A DNA stretch of 64,000 nucleotides from Tetracentron sinense (GCA_015143295.1 CM026574.1:12402938-12466937), one strand, 5' to 3'. Positions 24,878 to 38,800 are shown, numbered from the stretch's first letter. Translations and numbers: made by a program. Notes: generated by a model not told the origin, from the letters alone.

Positions 24878-25776
24878 TGTAACGGATAAAATTCGTAAAA
24901 TCAACTCAGCGTTGGAGAACGAGCTCGTTTTTGTCGTTTTGTTCACAAAAGTGACACGTGGACGCGAGTGGGGGTCACGTGCTTAAAATAGAGGGGTCAC
25001 ACGTTGTCTGATGCACAACGATCCCGTTGTGCGCATTACGACGTCCTTGTTCTCTTGCAGAACAACGTTTCCGCTGTGGCTTTGACAACGTGCTCGTTGT
25101 CTTAAGCACAACGTGAACGTTGTACTCAAGACAACGTCTTTGTCGTTACGCGAATAACGAGTCCGTTGTCTCACCGACAACGATGTCGTGCTGTATTTTA
25201 AGGCATCTACGCCGTAACCGAGCTCGAGTCAACAACGAGACCGACTCGTAGGAGGAAGTGATCAGGAGGCGATCCATAATTCCGACAGGCGTGCCTAACG
25301 CGCCGTTTCGTGCCGAAAGCACTGTCTTGGCATTTAATGCTGGTCACTTCTGCGTACCGTCCGATCCAGTCCGATTGGACTTATAGGAGGCTCTCACGTG
25401 TGATGCAACCGGCGGCCGATATGTCTAAGATATTTGGCAATGAGTGCAAAGACACGTGGTATGGACACCTATGGCCATCCATGGTCATCGATGGCCATAT
25501 CAACCTTGCCCTATAAAAACCCCGTGATTTTTAGTGCACAGGGGCTTGTTCATTGATCCAGACCTGAGGATACACGTTTTCAGTGCTTCCAGTGCCTTGC
25601 GTAGCTTTCAGTGACTGTTCTTGTGTTTACTATTCATCATCTTCTACACCTACTGACTTTACCATCGGAGTACAGGTCAGGGTGCCACACCCTCCGCTCC
25701 AACCTTCTACCAGTAAACCAGAGCGTGGAAGGAGCTGCTGCTGACGTGTGTCGTTCCGGTATTTTCCCCCCTCACA
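24878..25776 (+). mobile_element. Solo LTR with 5-bp target-site duplication
   Basis: 899 bp starting TGTAACGG and ending CCTCACA, flanked on both sides by GCATC (24873-24877 and 25777-25781). It has no internal region, so it is a solo LTR left by recombination between two LTRs. CCCTATAAAAACC at about 25509-25521 is a good TATA box on the plus strand. A cluster of ACAACG/CGTTGT palindromes fills 25013-25190. The host flank rejoins as ...CAGGCATC/ATTTGAAATTCCC, matching the uninterrupted copy near 25950-25980. Confidence 0.85.
25013..25190. repeat. Palindrome cluster in the solo LTR
   Basis: GCACAACG-ATCC-CGTTGTGC (25013-25032) has perfect 8-bp arms. GACAACG-TGCT-CGTTGTC (25084-25101) has 7-bp arms, and ACAACGT-GA-ACGTTGT (25108-25123) has 7-bp arms. 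Further half-matches lie at 25064, 25129, 25155 and 25176. They sit several hundred bases upstream of the LTR TATA box, within U3. Confidence 0.85.
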
Positions 25777-26571
25777 GCATCATTTGAAATTCCCAAACAG
25801 TTTTAGTTGTTTTGGCATTTCTTATGCAATCGATTGATTCTATCATGTCCATTCTTTGGTAGGGTAGGTTTTTCTCAGTACGGGCTACCTCTTCTTCTCT
25901 CCATCTACACTAACCAATCCAAAGGTTTTGAAAGGGTGCTTTGGCCCCCTCCCCTACAGGCACCTTTTGAAATTCCCAACTAGTTCAGCTCTCTCTTCTT
26001 CTTGTCTTAAACATTGACAATTCCAAAGGGTGCTATGCCTCAACAGTCTCTTGCGGAAAACCACCAAGCACAATAAAATTTTTCGCGTTAACCCAATTCC
26101 CCAGAAAATTAAAGACATCCAATTCCCTAAAACCATTCTTGAGACAACACGTAAGCCTCCCCTGGCTTTCATTAGTAGACCCACATTGTTTTCTTGGAAT
26201 GGACACACCTCCTCACATTAATTGAAGATTTAGAAGAGAATAAGGATGAATGGAAATGGTGCGGGTTCGTACCCTAAAAGTTCTCATCCAATCTCCTAAA
26301 ATCGCTCTCGGAGTGCTATGCCACCCTTACCCTGACTTTCATTAGTAGTAATAATTTGTTGATATGGGTGCGGTATGTATTTCTTTGCCCACCCACTCTC
26401 TTGTGATAACAAAAGTGCTATCCACATTGCAATCAACGAGGTTTTTTTTTCACGAGCGGACGAAGCATATAAAGATAGATTATTGCACCAGATCTCTTCC
26501 TTATATTTCCTCAACTAATAAAAATACCAACTTGTGGCTCGTTTTCAGGTTGATGAAATATAAGATAATCT
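25777..26571. other. SPT5 upstream region
   Basis: No gene is seen. 25926-25980 repeats the sequence broken by the solo LTR, so a short tandem duplication of about 180 bp existed before the LTR inserted. The rest is unique AT-rich DNA. Confidence 0.35.
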
Positions 26572-26585
26572 TGTATATATTTAAA
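26572..26585 (+). promoter_or_regulatory. Possible TATA box of SPT5
   Basis: TGTATATATTTAAA lies about 235 bp upstream of the SPT5 start codon in an otherwise ordinary AT-rich stretch. Position and sequence fit a plant core promoter, but other TATA-like words exist nearby. Confidence 0.3.
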
Positions 26586-26818
26586 TTATTAAGGGGTATT
26601 TTAGTCTTTCTACCTTTCTTATAGACTGCAATATCTATTTTAGTCTCATAGTCTGTACTCTTATCTCTGGAGAGAACAGGGTTCTCAAAATTATCAGATA
26701 TATTTCTAGGGTTTCTGGATTGAATTCGGTGTTCAAATTTCTTTGCGTGTTTAGCTTTCTCGGAGTTTCTGGTTAGGTCAATCCCAGAGTTGGAATCGGG
26801 GATCAAAGTCGCGCGATC

Positions 26819-29800
26819 ATGCCTCGCAGGAGAGACGACGACGATCTCGAACCAGAGGATGTGGAGGAAGACGAAGACCAGCTCGATGACGAAGAAGACG
26901 AAGATTATGGAGGATCTCGTGGTGGTTCTAGCAGAAAACGCCGGAGATCCGATTTCATTGACGACGCCGCTGAGGAGGACGACGAAGAGGAGGAAGAAGA
27001 TGAAGATTTTGAGGATAATCCCCGTAGTACTAGTCAAAAGCAGAGGAGACGGTCTGGCTCTCAGTTCTTCGAACTCGAAGCTGCTGTTGACAGTGATGAC
27101 GAAGAGGAAGAGGAAGAAGGAGAAGATGGTATGTTTTTTCCTTTTCTTTTTTAATTTGATTTTCTCATTTCTTGGGTTTTCTGGTTCTATTTTGTGCTTT
27201 TTTTTCAAAAAAAATTAAGCAATTGAAATTTTGTTGAGGTGTATGTTGCATTGATTAATTCAAACTGGCAGCGATGCAAGAACTTAGTTCTTTCATGATT
27301 TGGTTGTAATTAGGGCTCAAGTTCGAGACTCGCATATGATATCAGGTCCAATTCTGCTTGAAAGTCTTTATGAGTTATAAAACTTTATCACTTAATTGGA
27401 TTGATTAGGTCTACGTTCATGAGCTTTTTCAGTACTTAGTGGGAATTCTCAAGCATTGAGTTGTTTATTTGAGTCTTTCATATACCTGATTAATTTCTTC
27501 TTCGATTTTTGGGAATATTAAGTTTCTCCTGGTGGTTCAAGGGAAAAGCTGTATAGGATGGGTGATTACAAATGATAACAAAAAGATGTCTCAAGCTTGT
27601 TGCTAGGCTTCATGTTTATTAGAGAGTAATTTTTTTTTTTTGGGTTGCTTAATTGTGCAAGAGACCTAGGAAAGTGCTATTTTATGGTCCTCTAAAGAGG
27701 AAATGCGATGGAGGTTGACAAAAGGTTGTGGGTCGCACTTTTGAGTTGGTGTAGCCTCTTTGTGGTTGTTAATCTGGCTGCAAGTATTTTCTTGACTGTA
27801 ATTAACGTCCGTTCCTCCCTGATTTTCTTTTTTGAGTAAAGGTAAACATATTAAGAACGGCAAAAGCCCAAGGTACCAGAAAATCAACAATAAAAAAGAA
27901 GCAAAAACAGCCCCAAATACTAGACACAACCAAGTAACGTCTTCCCTGATTTCTGTATTTGATCTTTTGACTATTAAGATTGTTTTTTGAATTTTTTTTC
28001 AAGAAAATATTAAGAACAATTAGGTCGTCCTCTTCCGTTATACCAAATTCTTGATCAAATAAATACTGATTGTACAAGTTGCTTGGGGATTTTTACATTG
28101 GTTGAAATCTCTAGTTTTGGGTTTATCCTTCAGTATCATGCTTCTGCTTTTAGTTTCTGGATTTTTGAGATTTCTTTCCTTAAAACATCACTTTCTTTTT
28201 ACAATTGATGTCTATTTTTATGTGTATTTACTGTGGCCAAGCTGACAAGGACACGGTTTACCATGTTTACCGATTCCGTTAAGATGTATTACACTATTAC
28301 TAGTGGGTATTAATATTGCCATAGTTGTTAAAGGCGTCGCCTAGGCGACCAAGCGCTCTATTGGGCTCAGGCGATTGGCCGCCTAGGTGGTCATTATTAA
28401 AATTCCGTTATATGTAATATTATTGTTTTTTTTTTTTTGATCAATAAGCCATGTATTAATCAAAAGAAGAGATACAAGAAGTTTACAACGATGTAAACCC
28501 GAGATAACACAAGAGAATACAAACCAAGCAAAAAAAACCCAAAACAAACATAATCGTCCTAGGTATTCATGGCCACTCCAATATGGATTTCAAATCTTCT
28601 TCCTCGTGACGAAGGCTGGCCCATTCCAATACCAATAAGCGCGTGCGGGAACATATGCGGGTAATAGATGACTGAGAATTCTCAAAAACTCTCTTGTTGC
28701 GTTCTTTCCAAATAGCCCATGAGATGGCCCCCGGGAGAACAGCCCAAAGTGCCTTCCGGGCACTATCCTCACTCATCCAGACCCAACAAGATAAGAAGCT
28801 CTGAAAGGACGAAGGAAAGACCCAATCCACCCCAACTCGAGATATAAAATATCCCCAAATCGTCCCCACCATTGGGAATGCAAGAGCAGGTGGTCCACCG
28901 TCTCTTCCGCAAGAAGGCACATAAAGCAACAGTTGGCCAACCTCCACCCTCTAGATTTTAAATGATCACAGGTAAGAATTTTATTCAAAGCCGCATTACA
29001 TAAGAAGAAAGATACCTTGGAGGGAATTCCTGGATTCCACATAATCCTATGAGGGAAGGGCGTAAAAGGGGATGACTCGAGGGACTTGGCTAGTGACCTA
29101 ACTGAGAATCGACCATTGTTGCCTCTAGTCCACATTCTAATATCTCTGATCTGAGGTTTCAAATGGATAGTATCAAGACGCAAAAGAAGACGACTCAGAT
29201 CGTCCACCTCCCAGTCATTGAGGTCCCTTCTCAATGACGGACACCACACCACCTTCGACCCCTGTAACTCGAAACAATCCTTCACAAGTGCGTTCCGATC
29301 ATTCGCTATAGTGAAAATGTTCCCGAATTCATCCTTCAAACGGGAAGAACCACACCAAATATCTTTCCAAAATCTAACCTCTGAACCTCTGCCTACCTGA
29401 TATCGAAAGTGTGGCACAACCAAGCCGGCAACCCCATGATGCTCTTCCACAATCCTACCCCATGAGTGGTAGTACCCTCCTGCGGAACCCAACATGATTC
29501 CATGCCATATTTAGCCACTACGACAGACCTCCATAAACTATCACGATCCTCGCCAAACCTCCAAATCCATTTGCCTAACAACGCCTTGTTAGTAGTGACT
29601 AAGGGTATCAAATTCAGCCCCCCCTCCCCTTTGATCGGCAAACTTTGCCCCATGCTACTAAGTGGTACCTAAAACTGTTGTCTTTCCCATGCCACAAAAA
29701 TTCTCGTTGCATCTTTTCAAGGGTAACTGCGACTGACCGAGGGATGGAAAAGAGGGACATAAAGTAAGTGGGTAGGCTATTCAGAACACTCTTAATCACT

Positions 29801-32800
29801 ATATTCGGCCAGATAGGCTCAATTTGTAGCGGATTGATCGAAGTGCACTCATCAACGGCATCCATGTCGGACTTATCTTTTGCAAAGATTCGAGTGGGAG
29901 GTGATCTCCAATTGATTCCTCGGGTGATATCGATTGTTTTTCATTCCCTTTCATACCCTATAGAGATCTCAAACTGGGAGGAGGAGCTTTGTGAAAATTG
30001 TAAGAAGTGGCCGGATTCCATGGAAGTCCGGTACTATCGGAGTTGGGTGGAGGTAGTTGGCGGGTGTCCGGTTACAACTCCGGTAGAGCCACGAGTCCTC
30101 GTAGCTCTTGGCGCGTCCAATCCACTGCAGCCCCTGGACTCAAATTCAAATTTGAAAAAACAGGAGACCAAGTCAAATCACCAACATTGGCACTCTAAGC
30201 AGGCGCCACACGCTACCGACCTCGGGCAGTTGACCCTACTGGGAAACCCTATTACTCAGAAGACTCTTCCACTCCCATGATCGAGTTAGGAGCTGGTATT
30301 TAAAGGTATAAAAATTTATTTTGTTTGAATATGATAGTTTGGTCAACCAAAATACATGTTATTTTGTATGTTTCTCGAGTCTTTTAACATATAATATGTA
30401 GAGTTTATATATCTAACAAAAAAAGAGTTTGCAGATAGGAGAAAGAATAGATGAAAGGTGTTAAGTATATTTTCCTCATGTTAACATGTCCTCTCTCTTA
30501 CTCAATGAGTGGACCAATTGATCTCTCTCTTTCTCTCCCTCTATTTGTGGATGGACCATATGGTTCCCTCTGTTTTTTGCCTGGTTGTTAATAGGCATCA
30601 CATAGATGGCCAAACATATATCTAGTCTTAGGTGGCCCAATAACTAGAAAAAAGCCTTTGAATGCCCAAAATCTCATCTAGCCCCCCCTCCCCCCCCCCA
30701 AGTTGTCATGAACCTATTTTTAAAGGGGTTTTATATAATTTAATTAAGCGGGGGCTCCATAATTATATATATTTTACTTATTCTATGATTTTAATTACAT
30801 TTTTTTGGCATGGTTGAGAAGAAAAGAGAGTAAGAGGTACGACAACTCCCTCTCCCCCCTCTTCTCTCTCTCTTTCTCCCTAGTTCGGTAGTCACATTGA
30901 CGGCTAGGATATTTTTTATTCAGTCGTACACTCTACCCTCTCCCTCTCCTTTCTCTCTCTTATGTTCGTCTGTCACTGTAGATTGTTGTATTTTCTATTT
31001 TTTTATCCCCCATAGCCCCTCTCACCCCTTTCGACAATCATTATAGATATTTTTTTTTCATTATTTTAAATTTCCAATGCTTGGAAATTCTCCTTTATTA
31101 TTCCTAGAACTATCTCCAATTATTCCTAGAACTATCTCCAATTATTCCTAGAACTATCTCCAATAATGGTTCTGTCAGAGTGCATCTTGATAATGGAGAT
31201 TTTGTAATTTATAAGAATTGTAGGGCCCATTATTCAAGGAATTGCAGGATACATAGAACTCATAATAGGAGGGATTTCTACTGCAAATAGTTCATCAGGT
31301 GACGCCTCAGGCTACCGACTTAGGCGTCCATGAGGTCTATCTCCTCAAGTTGCCTTGACAACTATGAGTATTACTCTACACACATCTCAAGTGACGTTCT
31401 AGGAATCCGGGCTTTTCCAAACAACAAAATTCAAATGATGATGCATGCATATTTTTTGTCCATTGTATTGCCTCTTTCCCATTTCTTCCTTTGTATGCAC
31501 TTACTTCTGTTGTTAAATTGGACATTGGACTTGTTGCTCACGCTCCTATGTTGCATAGACACAGACATAGGTGTTAGTGTTGGACTTGGGCGAGGGGTGT
31601 CAGACATGGAGAATCCCAAAAAATAAGGTTTGAGGATACGAGAGGATATTTCAATTTAGAATTATTATACTTTAAATGTTATATGAATAATGATATATAC
31701 AATTAAAAATAGAAATTAAATATAATAGCAGAATTATTGTCAACAACACTAAGTAATGTATTAGAGACTACAATTTATCAAATAATATAAATAAGACATG
31801 AATTAAAGCACCCACTAGGGGTTGGTGCAGTTGGCTAGCGTCCTGGGTTTGCTCCCTGTGGTCGTGTGTTAAAGTTAAACTCCCACTCGTCGACTTACCC
31901 TGGTATCCGTAGGGAAAATTCCGAGTGGGTTGGTGCAGATACCCGAAGGGACTAGTCCTTAGCTCGAAGGCTTTGGGACACCCTCTATTACCAAAAAAAA
32001 AATGACATGAATTAAAGCAAATGAACTAGTGAAGTAATAAATATAGAGATCATTAATCATTTATTAGGGTTTATGAACTAATGAAGTAATAAATGAATAA
32101 ATGACCATTCTTTTCTATTATAGAGATCATTAAATCCTTCTATTCATTTTCTATTTTTACTTTGTTGAAAACAAATGGACCTTGGTTTTCTTCATCTTCC
32201 TCTACCGGCTTCTCTTTTCTGATGATGAGAGTTAGAAAGAATTTTCTGAAATTTAAGCTAATTATATGCAGTTATACGAACTTTTTTTGGTACAATATAC
32301 CCTAAAATTTCATGAATATCAGGTGTGATCGTGTTCGTATTTGTGTCCATATGTGTCGAAAATGCATGATTTTTTTATTGATATGAGTCACAATTGGCAT
32401 GCCCGAGCCATGTCCAAAATCATGTCCTCACTATTCAATACGCTACACCCGTTGTCTTAAAAAGTCCGCGCAACATAGCCTTTTTTATTTTTATGTAAAA
32501 ATGCAGAATCACAACTCTTATGCACATGAAATTTGTTACATGCATGTTTATGTTGTTGATCTTGTATCACTTATAATCTGAATAGTGATAGTCACCATTG
32601 GATCCATTATATCTCACTTGCAGGTTTTCCCTTAGCATATTTTTTTTGGGTGCATTACTGATGGATTCAGGGATCTTAATATGCAGATTTTATAGTTGAT
32701 GGTGGAGCTGAAATACCCGATGAAGATGATGGTAGAAGGATGCATCGTCGTCCTCTATTACCGCGGGAGGATGACCAAGAAGATTTTGAAGCACTTGAGA

Positions 32801-35800
32801 GAAGAATTCAGGCCAGATATGCAAAGTCAAGTCATGCAGAGTATGATGAAGAGACCACCGATGTTGAGCAGCAAGCTCTATTGCCATCCATTAAGGATCC
32901 AAAGTTGTGGATGGTGAAATGTGCGGTATGATGTTTTTTCATATTGTGATCTAACCATATATACAATTATTTGTACTTTTTGCAATAGTTAGTCTATTGA
33001 CTCTTTGTTGATGTATGTTAGATTGGACGTGAGCGAGAGGCAGCTATTTGCCTAATGCAAAAGTGCATTGATAAGGGACCTGAATTGCAAATTAGGTCAG
33101 CAATTGCCCTTGATCATCTTAAAAACTACATATATGTTGAGGCAGACAAAGAAGCCCACGTGAAGGAGGTACACAATTATTAGTATATGCATATATATTT
33201 TTTTATGCTTGTTATGGAAAATCTGGTTTAGTGCTGATTTCTTCCTTCTGCTTCAGGCTTGCAAGGGTTTGCGAAATATATATTCCATGAAAGTAATGCT
33301 TGTTCCTATAAAGGAAATGACCGATGTTCTTTCTGTTGAAAGCAAAGCCATTGATCTTTCAAGGGATACGTGGGTCCGAATGAAGATTGGGACCTATAAG
33401 GGAGACCTTGCAAAAGTATAGATTGCCTTTTGTTTTCTCTCCATATTACTGTGTGGCCTTTTTATTTTAACTTTTAACCCTTCTTCTCTATAGGTTGTAG
33501 ATGTGGATAATGTGCGGCAGAGAGTTACAGTGAAGCTAATCCCAAGGATTGACTTACAGGCCCTTGCTAATAAATTGGTAAATATTCCTTGCCCATTGAT
33601 AAAAAAATAACTTGTTACTAAGCTGGTGTAAGAGTTGATAGGCTAGTCAGAGAAGAATTGTCTAGTTCTTCTCTGTATATAATGAACAAACACTAATGTC
33701 TTTTCATAATAACCATAGTTATGTTAATTAAATATCTACACTAATTTTAAAGAGGGAAAAAAAAAATCATTTTGGCTAAATCTTTGTAGTTAGTTGCTAA
33801 GGATATTGAAAGCTTCAATTTTATTTGATTTTGACAAGGGATTCAAAATTTTTTTTGACTGATTACTGAAATTTGAGCAACTACAACATCAATTTGTTGT
33901 TGTTTCAGGATGGTAGGGAAGCAGTGAAGAAGAAGGCATTTGTTCCCGTTCCACGTTTTATGAATATAGAAGAAGCAAGGTGATTTGTTTCTTGTTCCTC
34001 TTTAAATTTGACATAAGTACCATAGTTGCAAGACAATTGTTTCTTGCTAGCCTCATATAGTTCTGTGCTTTACTTGTTCAGAGAGATGCATATCCGAGTT
34101 GAGCGTAGGCGGGATCCAGCCACTGGTGACTACTTTGAGAATATTGGTGGCATGTTGTTCAAAGATGGTTTCCTATATAAAACAGTATCCATGAAATCAA
34201 TCAGCTCTAATAACATACAACCAACTTTTGACGAGCTTGAGAAATTTCGGACGCCTGGGGAGAATGGGGATGGTGATATAGGTAGTTTGACTACTTTATT
34301 TGCGAACAGAAAGAAAGGCCACTTCATGAAGGGTGATGCTGTTATTGTTGTCAAGGGAGATCTAAAAAATTTGATGGGATGGGTTGAAAAAGTTGAGGAA
34401 GAGAATGTCCATATCAGGCCAAAAATGAAGGGCTTGCCGGTAACTACTAATTGAACCTTTTCTTTTCTTACCTCCATATCAAAACATAAATGCGTTTACA
34501 AACTACATTTCTTAGTATAAAAAGTAACCACTATTGTGTGTCATTCTGCAGAATACACTTGCTGTAAATGAAAAAGATCTTTGCAAATACTTCAAACCTG
34601 GGGATCATGTAAAGGTTGTATCTGGTGCTCAGGAAGGTGCAACTGGTATGGTTGTTAAGGTTGAGGGCCATGTGCTTATCATTGTATCTGATACAACCAA
34701 GGAGGATGTAAGTGATGTTTCACTTGGAATTTTGTAAGAACAAAGGTCTGAACTTAGGGAGTAGCTTTTAACTGGATAATGGTGCCGTAATCATATGTAT
34801 CTTTTGCATTCAGATCCGCGTATTTGGGGACAATGTTGTGGAGAGCTCTGAAGTAACTTCTGGTGTCACCAGAATCGGGGACTACGAGTTGCATGATCTT
34901 GTGCTGCTTGAGTAAGCTTTTGTTTCTTCAAACACCATCATCATAGATTTCTTATCCATAGTAGACTTTCTTCTCTTCCTTTCCTTTCTATCAGTTGGTT
35001 TCTCATGTATGTATTTACTTTGTTGCAGTAATATGAGTTTTGGTGTTATTATACGTGTAGAAAGTGAAGCTTTCCAGGTGAGGAAGGTCACCTGAATGAT
35101 CTAGTGATTATGTTGTTTTCTTACTGAATTTACTCGAGTATATCTTTTTTTGTCCTAGGTGCTTAAGGGGGTTCCAGAGAGGCCTGAGGTTGTTCTCGTT
35201 AAGTTAAGAGAGATTAAAAGTAAGATTGAGAGGAAGAGTAATGCGCAAGATCAGTCTAAGAACACAGTGTCCGTGAAAGATGTTGTAAGGATTCTCGAGG
35301 GTCCATGCAAAGTGAGATCCTTTATTCTAACTTGGTTGATCTCATTACATGAGGAGTTAGTTTTACAGAACATAACTATTTCTGTCATTATTATTAGGGG
35401 AAGCTAGGTCCTGTTGAACACATATATAGAGGAATTTTGTTCATCTGCGATCGTCATCACCTTGAGCATGCTGGATATATTTGTGCTAAAGCCCAGTCTT
35501 GTAGGGTAATTGGTGGATCACATCCCAATGGTGATAGAAATGTAAGCTCTATGAGTTCTTATTGTGTAGACATAAATACTGTTGCCATCAGGGATGTGCA
35601 TTTGGTTTTTGGTTCTTTTATCTTTGGAGCTTCTTTTAGCTTATCCTTAGACGACTACTTCTGTAGGGTGATTCTGTGGCTTCAAGATTTGCAAATCTCA
35701 GAGCTCCACCTCAAATTCCCCAGTCCCCAAGGAGATTGCCTAGAGGAGGTCCTCCTGTGAACAGTATGTTCTGATTTTTATTGCCTTGTTGATTCTACAT

Positions 35801-38800
35801 CTAAATTTATCATCAGGCATCTTTCCTCTGTGAATTCTGCTGCTGTGGTTGGTAAATTTCTTGGTTATGATTTATTCGAGGAAAAGTACTGCCATCAACT
35901 TCTCCTAAAATCAATGTTGCAGGTGGAGGAAGACATAGAGGTGGAAGAGGGCATGATTCTTTGGTTGGTGTTACAATTAAGATTCGCCTGGGTCCCTTTA
36001 AGGGGTATCGTGGGCGTGTTGTAGATGTTAACGGACAATCTGTCCGGGTTGAATTGGATTCCCAGATGAAGATTGTTACAGGCAAGTGTTCTTTAGTTCA
36101 TAGTGTATGTATAAATATTGCTTCTTCTGGTTATCTTGTTTCTGTCTGGACTATAATTGTTGATCTACATGCAGTTAACCGCAACCAAATTTCTGATACT
36201 GTGGCTGTTGCTACCCCATTTCGGTAATATATGTTGCTTGCTTTGTTAGTAATTTAGTATTAACTGGATTGGTAGTTATCTTACTGTTTTTGTTTTACCA
36301 GAGAAGCACCACGATATGGTCTGGGAAGTGAGACACCTATGCATCCTTCACGAACTCCACTACATCCATACATGACTCCAATGAGAGATCCTGGAGGTTT
36401 GCTTCTTTTGACTAGTGATCTCCCCTATTCCTGAAACTAATACACTTCCTATCTATTGATAATATATGGCTGGCATTTCTTCGTATGGTCGTCTTCTACA
36501 GCAACACCAATTCACGATGGCATGAGAACACCTATGCGTGACCGTGCATGGAATCCCTATGCACCAATGAGTCCACCAAGGTTTGTCTCTGAATTTACTA
36601 GGTTAAAACATTTTGCATAATTGAACAGTAATTTTAGGGCACATGAAATCTAGGCTTTTGTTATCTTTGTTTTAGCATTTTTTTTGATAGGTAATCAGGT
36701 GTAGTCACGACACCTAGGTGATTAGGCCTGGCTAGGCGGAGGCATTGCCTAGGCGATTAAAAAATCTAAATTACATTATGTATATATTAATTGCCTAGAT
36801 TATTGTCAACCCTATGAGCTTATTTTACTTGTAACTTATCATAGGTGATAAACCTTCAGCTAAACTACACCATAGATTACAAATCTAGTGTCATTGAAAA
36901 TTCATCATAGCGTCCCATACCACTATGATAAATAATCGAAACACCTAGCTGTAATTTAAGGTTTGTTTACCTGTAAATAAATCACAACACATCCATCATA
37001 AATCATAAATCATGCCTATAAAAAAATCATCCATCGTAAATCAAGCTTATGAATCTATAATTATCAAATCGAATCATTTAACTCAATAAGATGTTAACAA
37101 TTTAATAGAGCATATAACAACATGTTTATAATTTATTAAACATTCATTTAACTAGTCGAGTATAATAAAACAAAATCAGCTTAAATCATCAAAGGTACAA
37201 GGCATTACATGTATGACTCGAGAATTAAAATACAGTTCTCTACACGAGCAACCTCAATAAGATGATAATATTTTCTTTTAGCCGTCCCATTGTATTAAGG
37301 GGTATGACTTATGAGAACATGGGGTCTGATGTCAAATTTCATGGGAAACACTAAAATCCTGAAATAGAGTAGATATATGTTCCCTTGCATTATATCGAAT
37401 TAAAATGTATGAATGGATGCTCCAAATTGATTTAAAAATTGCAAATAACTCTGACCACTCTTTCATTAAGTAAAGCCAAGTCATTCAAGAATAATCGTCC
37501 ACGAATATTACAAAATATTGAAATTCCAAATAAATAGGTTATACGGGAAGGACTCCAAACATTTGAATGAACTAATTGAAAGAGACGAGATCCTCATTTA
37601 TTTACTTGATGAACACAGACACCTAATGATGTTTACCTAATTAACACGCTTCACAATTCAAAATAGATAAATTACTCAAAGGAACTAAACACTTCAAATT
37701 CTGTAAGGAGAGTAGGGTTGTCAACGAAGTGAATTCGGAGTGGATAGTCTATATCCATATCCAATTTGTTTAATATAATCAACTATTTGAATCTGCTCTG
37801 TTATCCGGTAGATACTAAAACAAGGATGTTGAATTCGATTATTTAATCGAAATCGGATGTTATCTGAATCTGTCCGATTAAACAATCGAATATGAATATT
37901 TAAATTCAGATAATATTCGAATTCGATCAGTAGTTTAGGTAATACAATCCACAACCCATACTAACCTCAATCCAACCTCTAGTGGTTTAAAGTTAGCAAG
38001 AGAAAGAGAGAGGGAAACGAAGAAAGCACATACTTGGCATTCACTGCTAATCTTTGGCTTTTCAGAAATTGTCAACGGAACTGAATACATCATGAAGCTA
38101 ACCATCCACGTCCTCAGCCTTTTCATATCTATCCTCCTCGACCCTAACCTCTTCGCCATCTTCCTTGCATCCCTTAAACAACTTCAAGATCGGATTGGAG
38201 AGCATAGGAGAGGAGGGAGAGTATAGTGAAGAGAAGAAGATGAAATGGCCAAAAGGTGATTTCAAAGAGGAGAAGATAAATAAGTTAGGGTTAGGGTTTG
38301 TTTCTTGTAAAAAATCAACCCATCCTCTCATCTTGATCTCTTTTCACATCCAACGAGTTGTCATTGGACGACCTATAGGTGCTCTCCTCGATTGAGTTAG
38401 AACGGCGAACATTGGACGGTTTTATCAGAGGACTAGCATGGTTTAAAATATCGATACGTATCGACCGATACGGGCCGATACGTATCCTATTTGGAGCTAT
38501 CCGATACACTGATACGCTGGAAAAAAAACTCCATTGTATCAGGCCGATACAGGCCCGATACACTCGATACGGAGATTTTTCATTTAATTTTTTTTCTCTT
38601 TTCATTTACACTAGGATCCACAATACAGACCCGATACACACAACTTATTTACATAATATATTATTTAAGTAAATGATTTTAACTTGATTTTACTTTAGAT
38701 ATTAATATGTAAATAGGGTTATTCCCCTGGTTATGATGCCCCAGTCCAACCCTACTTATCAGGAGCCACTAGTTATGATGCTCTAGCCCAACCCTACTTA

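Larger units (their letters stand above)
28320..31366. mobile_element. hAT-like element with CATAGTTGT ends in SPT5 intron 1
   Basis: The left end CATAGTTGTTAAAGGCGTCG is mirrored by a right end whose reverse complement is CATAGTTGTCAAGGCAACTT. Both continue into CGCCTAGG/CGCCTAAG-rich DNA. The flanking 8-mers AATATTGC and AGTATTAC agree at six of eight positions, suggesting a decayed 8-bp duplication. No transposase is seen; the interior carries a LINE fragment, C-rich and CT-rich tracts and a 22-bp tandem repeat. Confidence 0.45.
27129..32686 (+). other. SPT5 intron 1 (5.6 kb)
   Basis: GT...AG intron between the acidic tail exon and the NGN-side exon. It holds short minus-strand LINE-tail-like pieces (27826-27935, about 27990-28080), a hAT-like element with a LINE fragment (28320-31366) and a SINE (31811-32003). 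27129-27800 and 32020-32680 show nothing beyond AT-rich intron sequence. Confidence 0.8.

Noticed and set aside
26501..27218. A 235-codon minus-strand frame and a 142-codon plus frame over SPT5 exon 1
   Set aside because: Shadows of the acidic repeat-rich SPT5 exon 1; the GAA/GAC-rich codons create long antisense frames.
34130..34477. 115-codon minus-strand frame over SPT5 exon 7
   Set aside because: Antisense shadow of a conserved coding exon.
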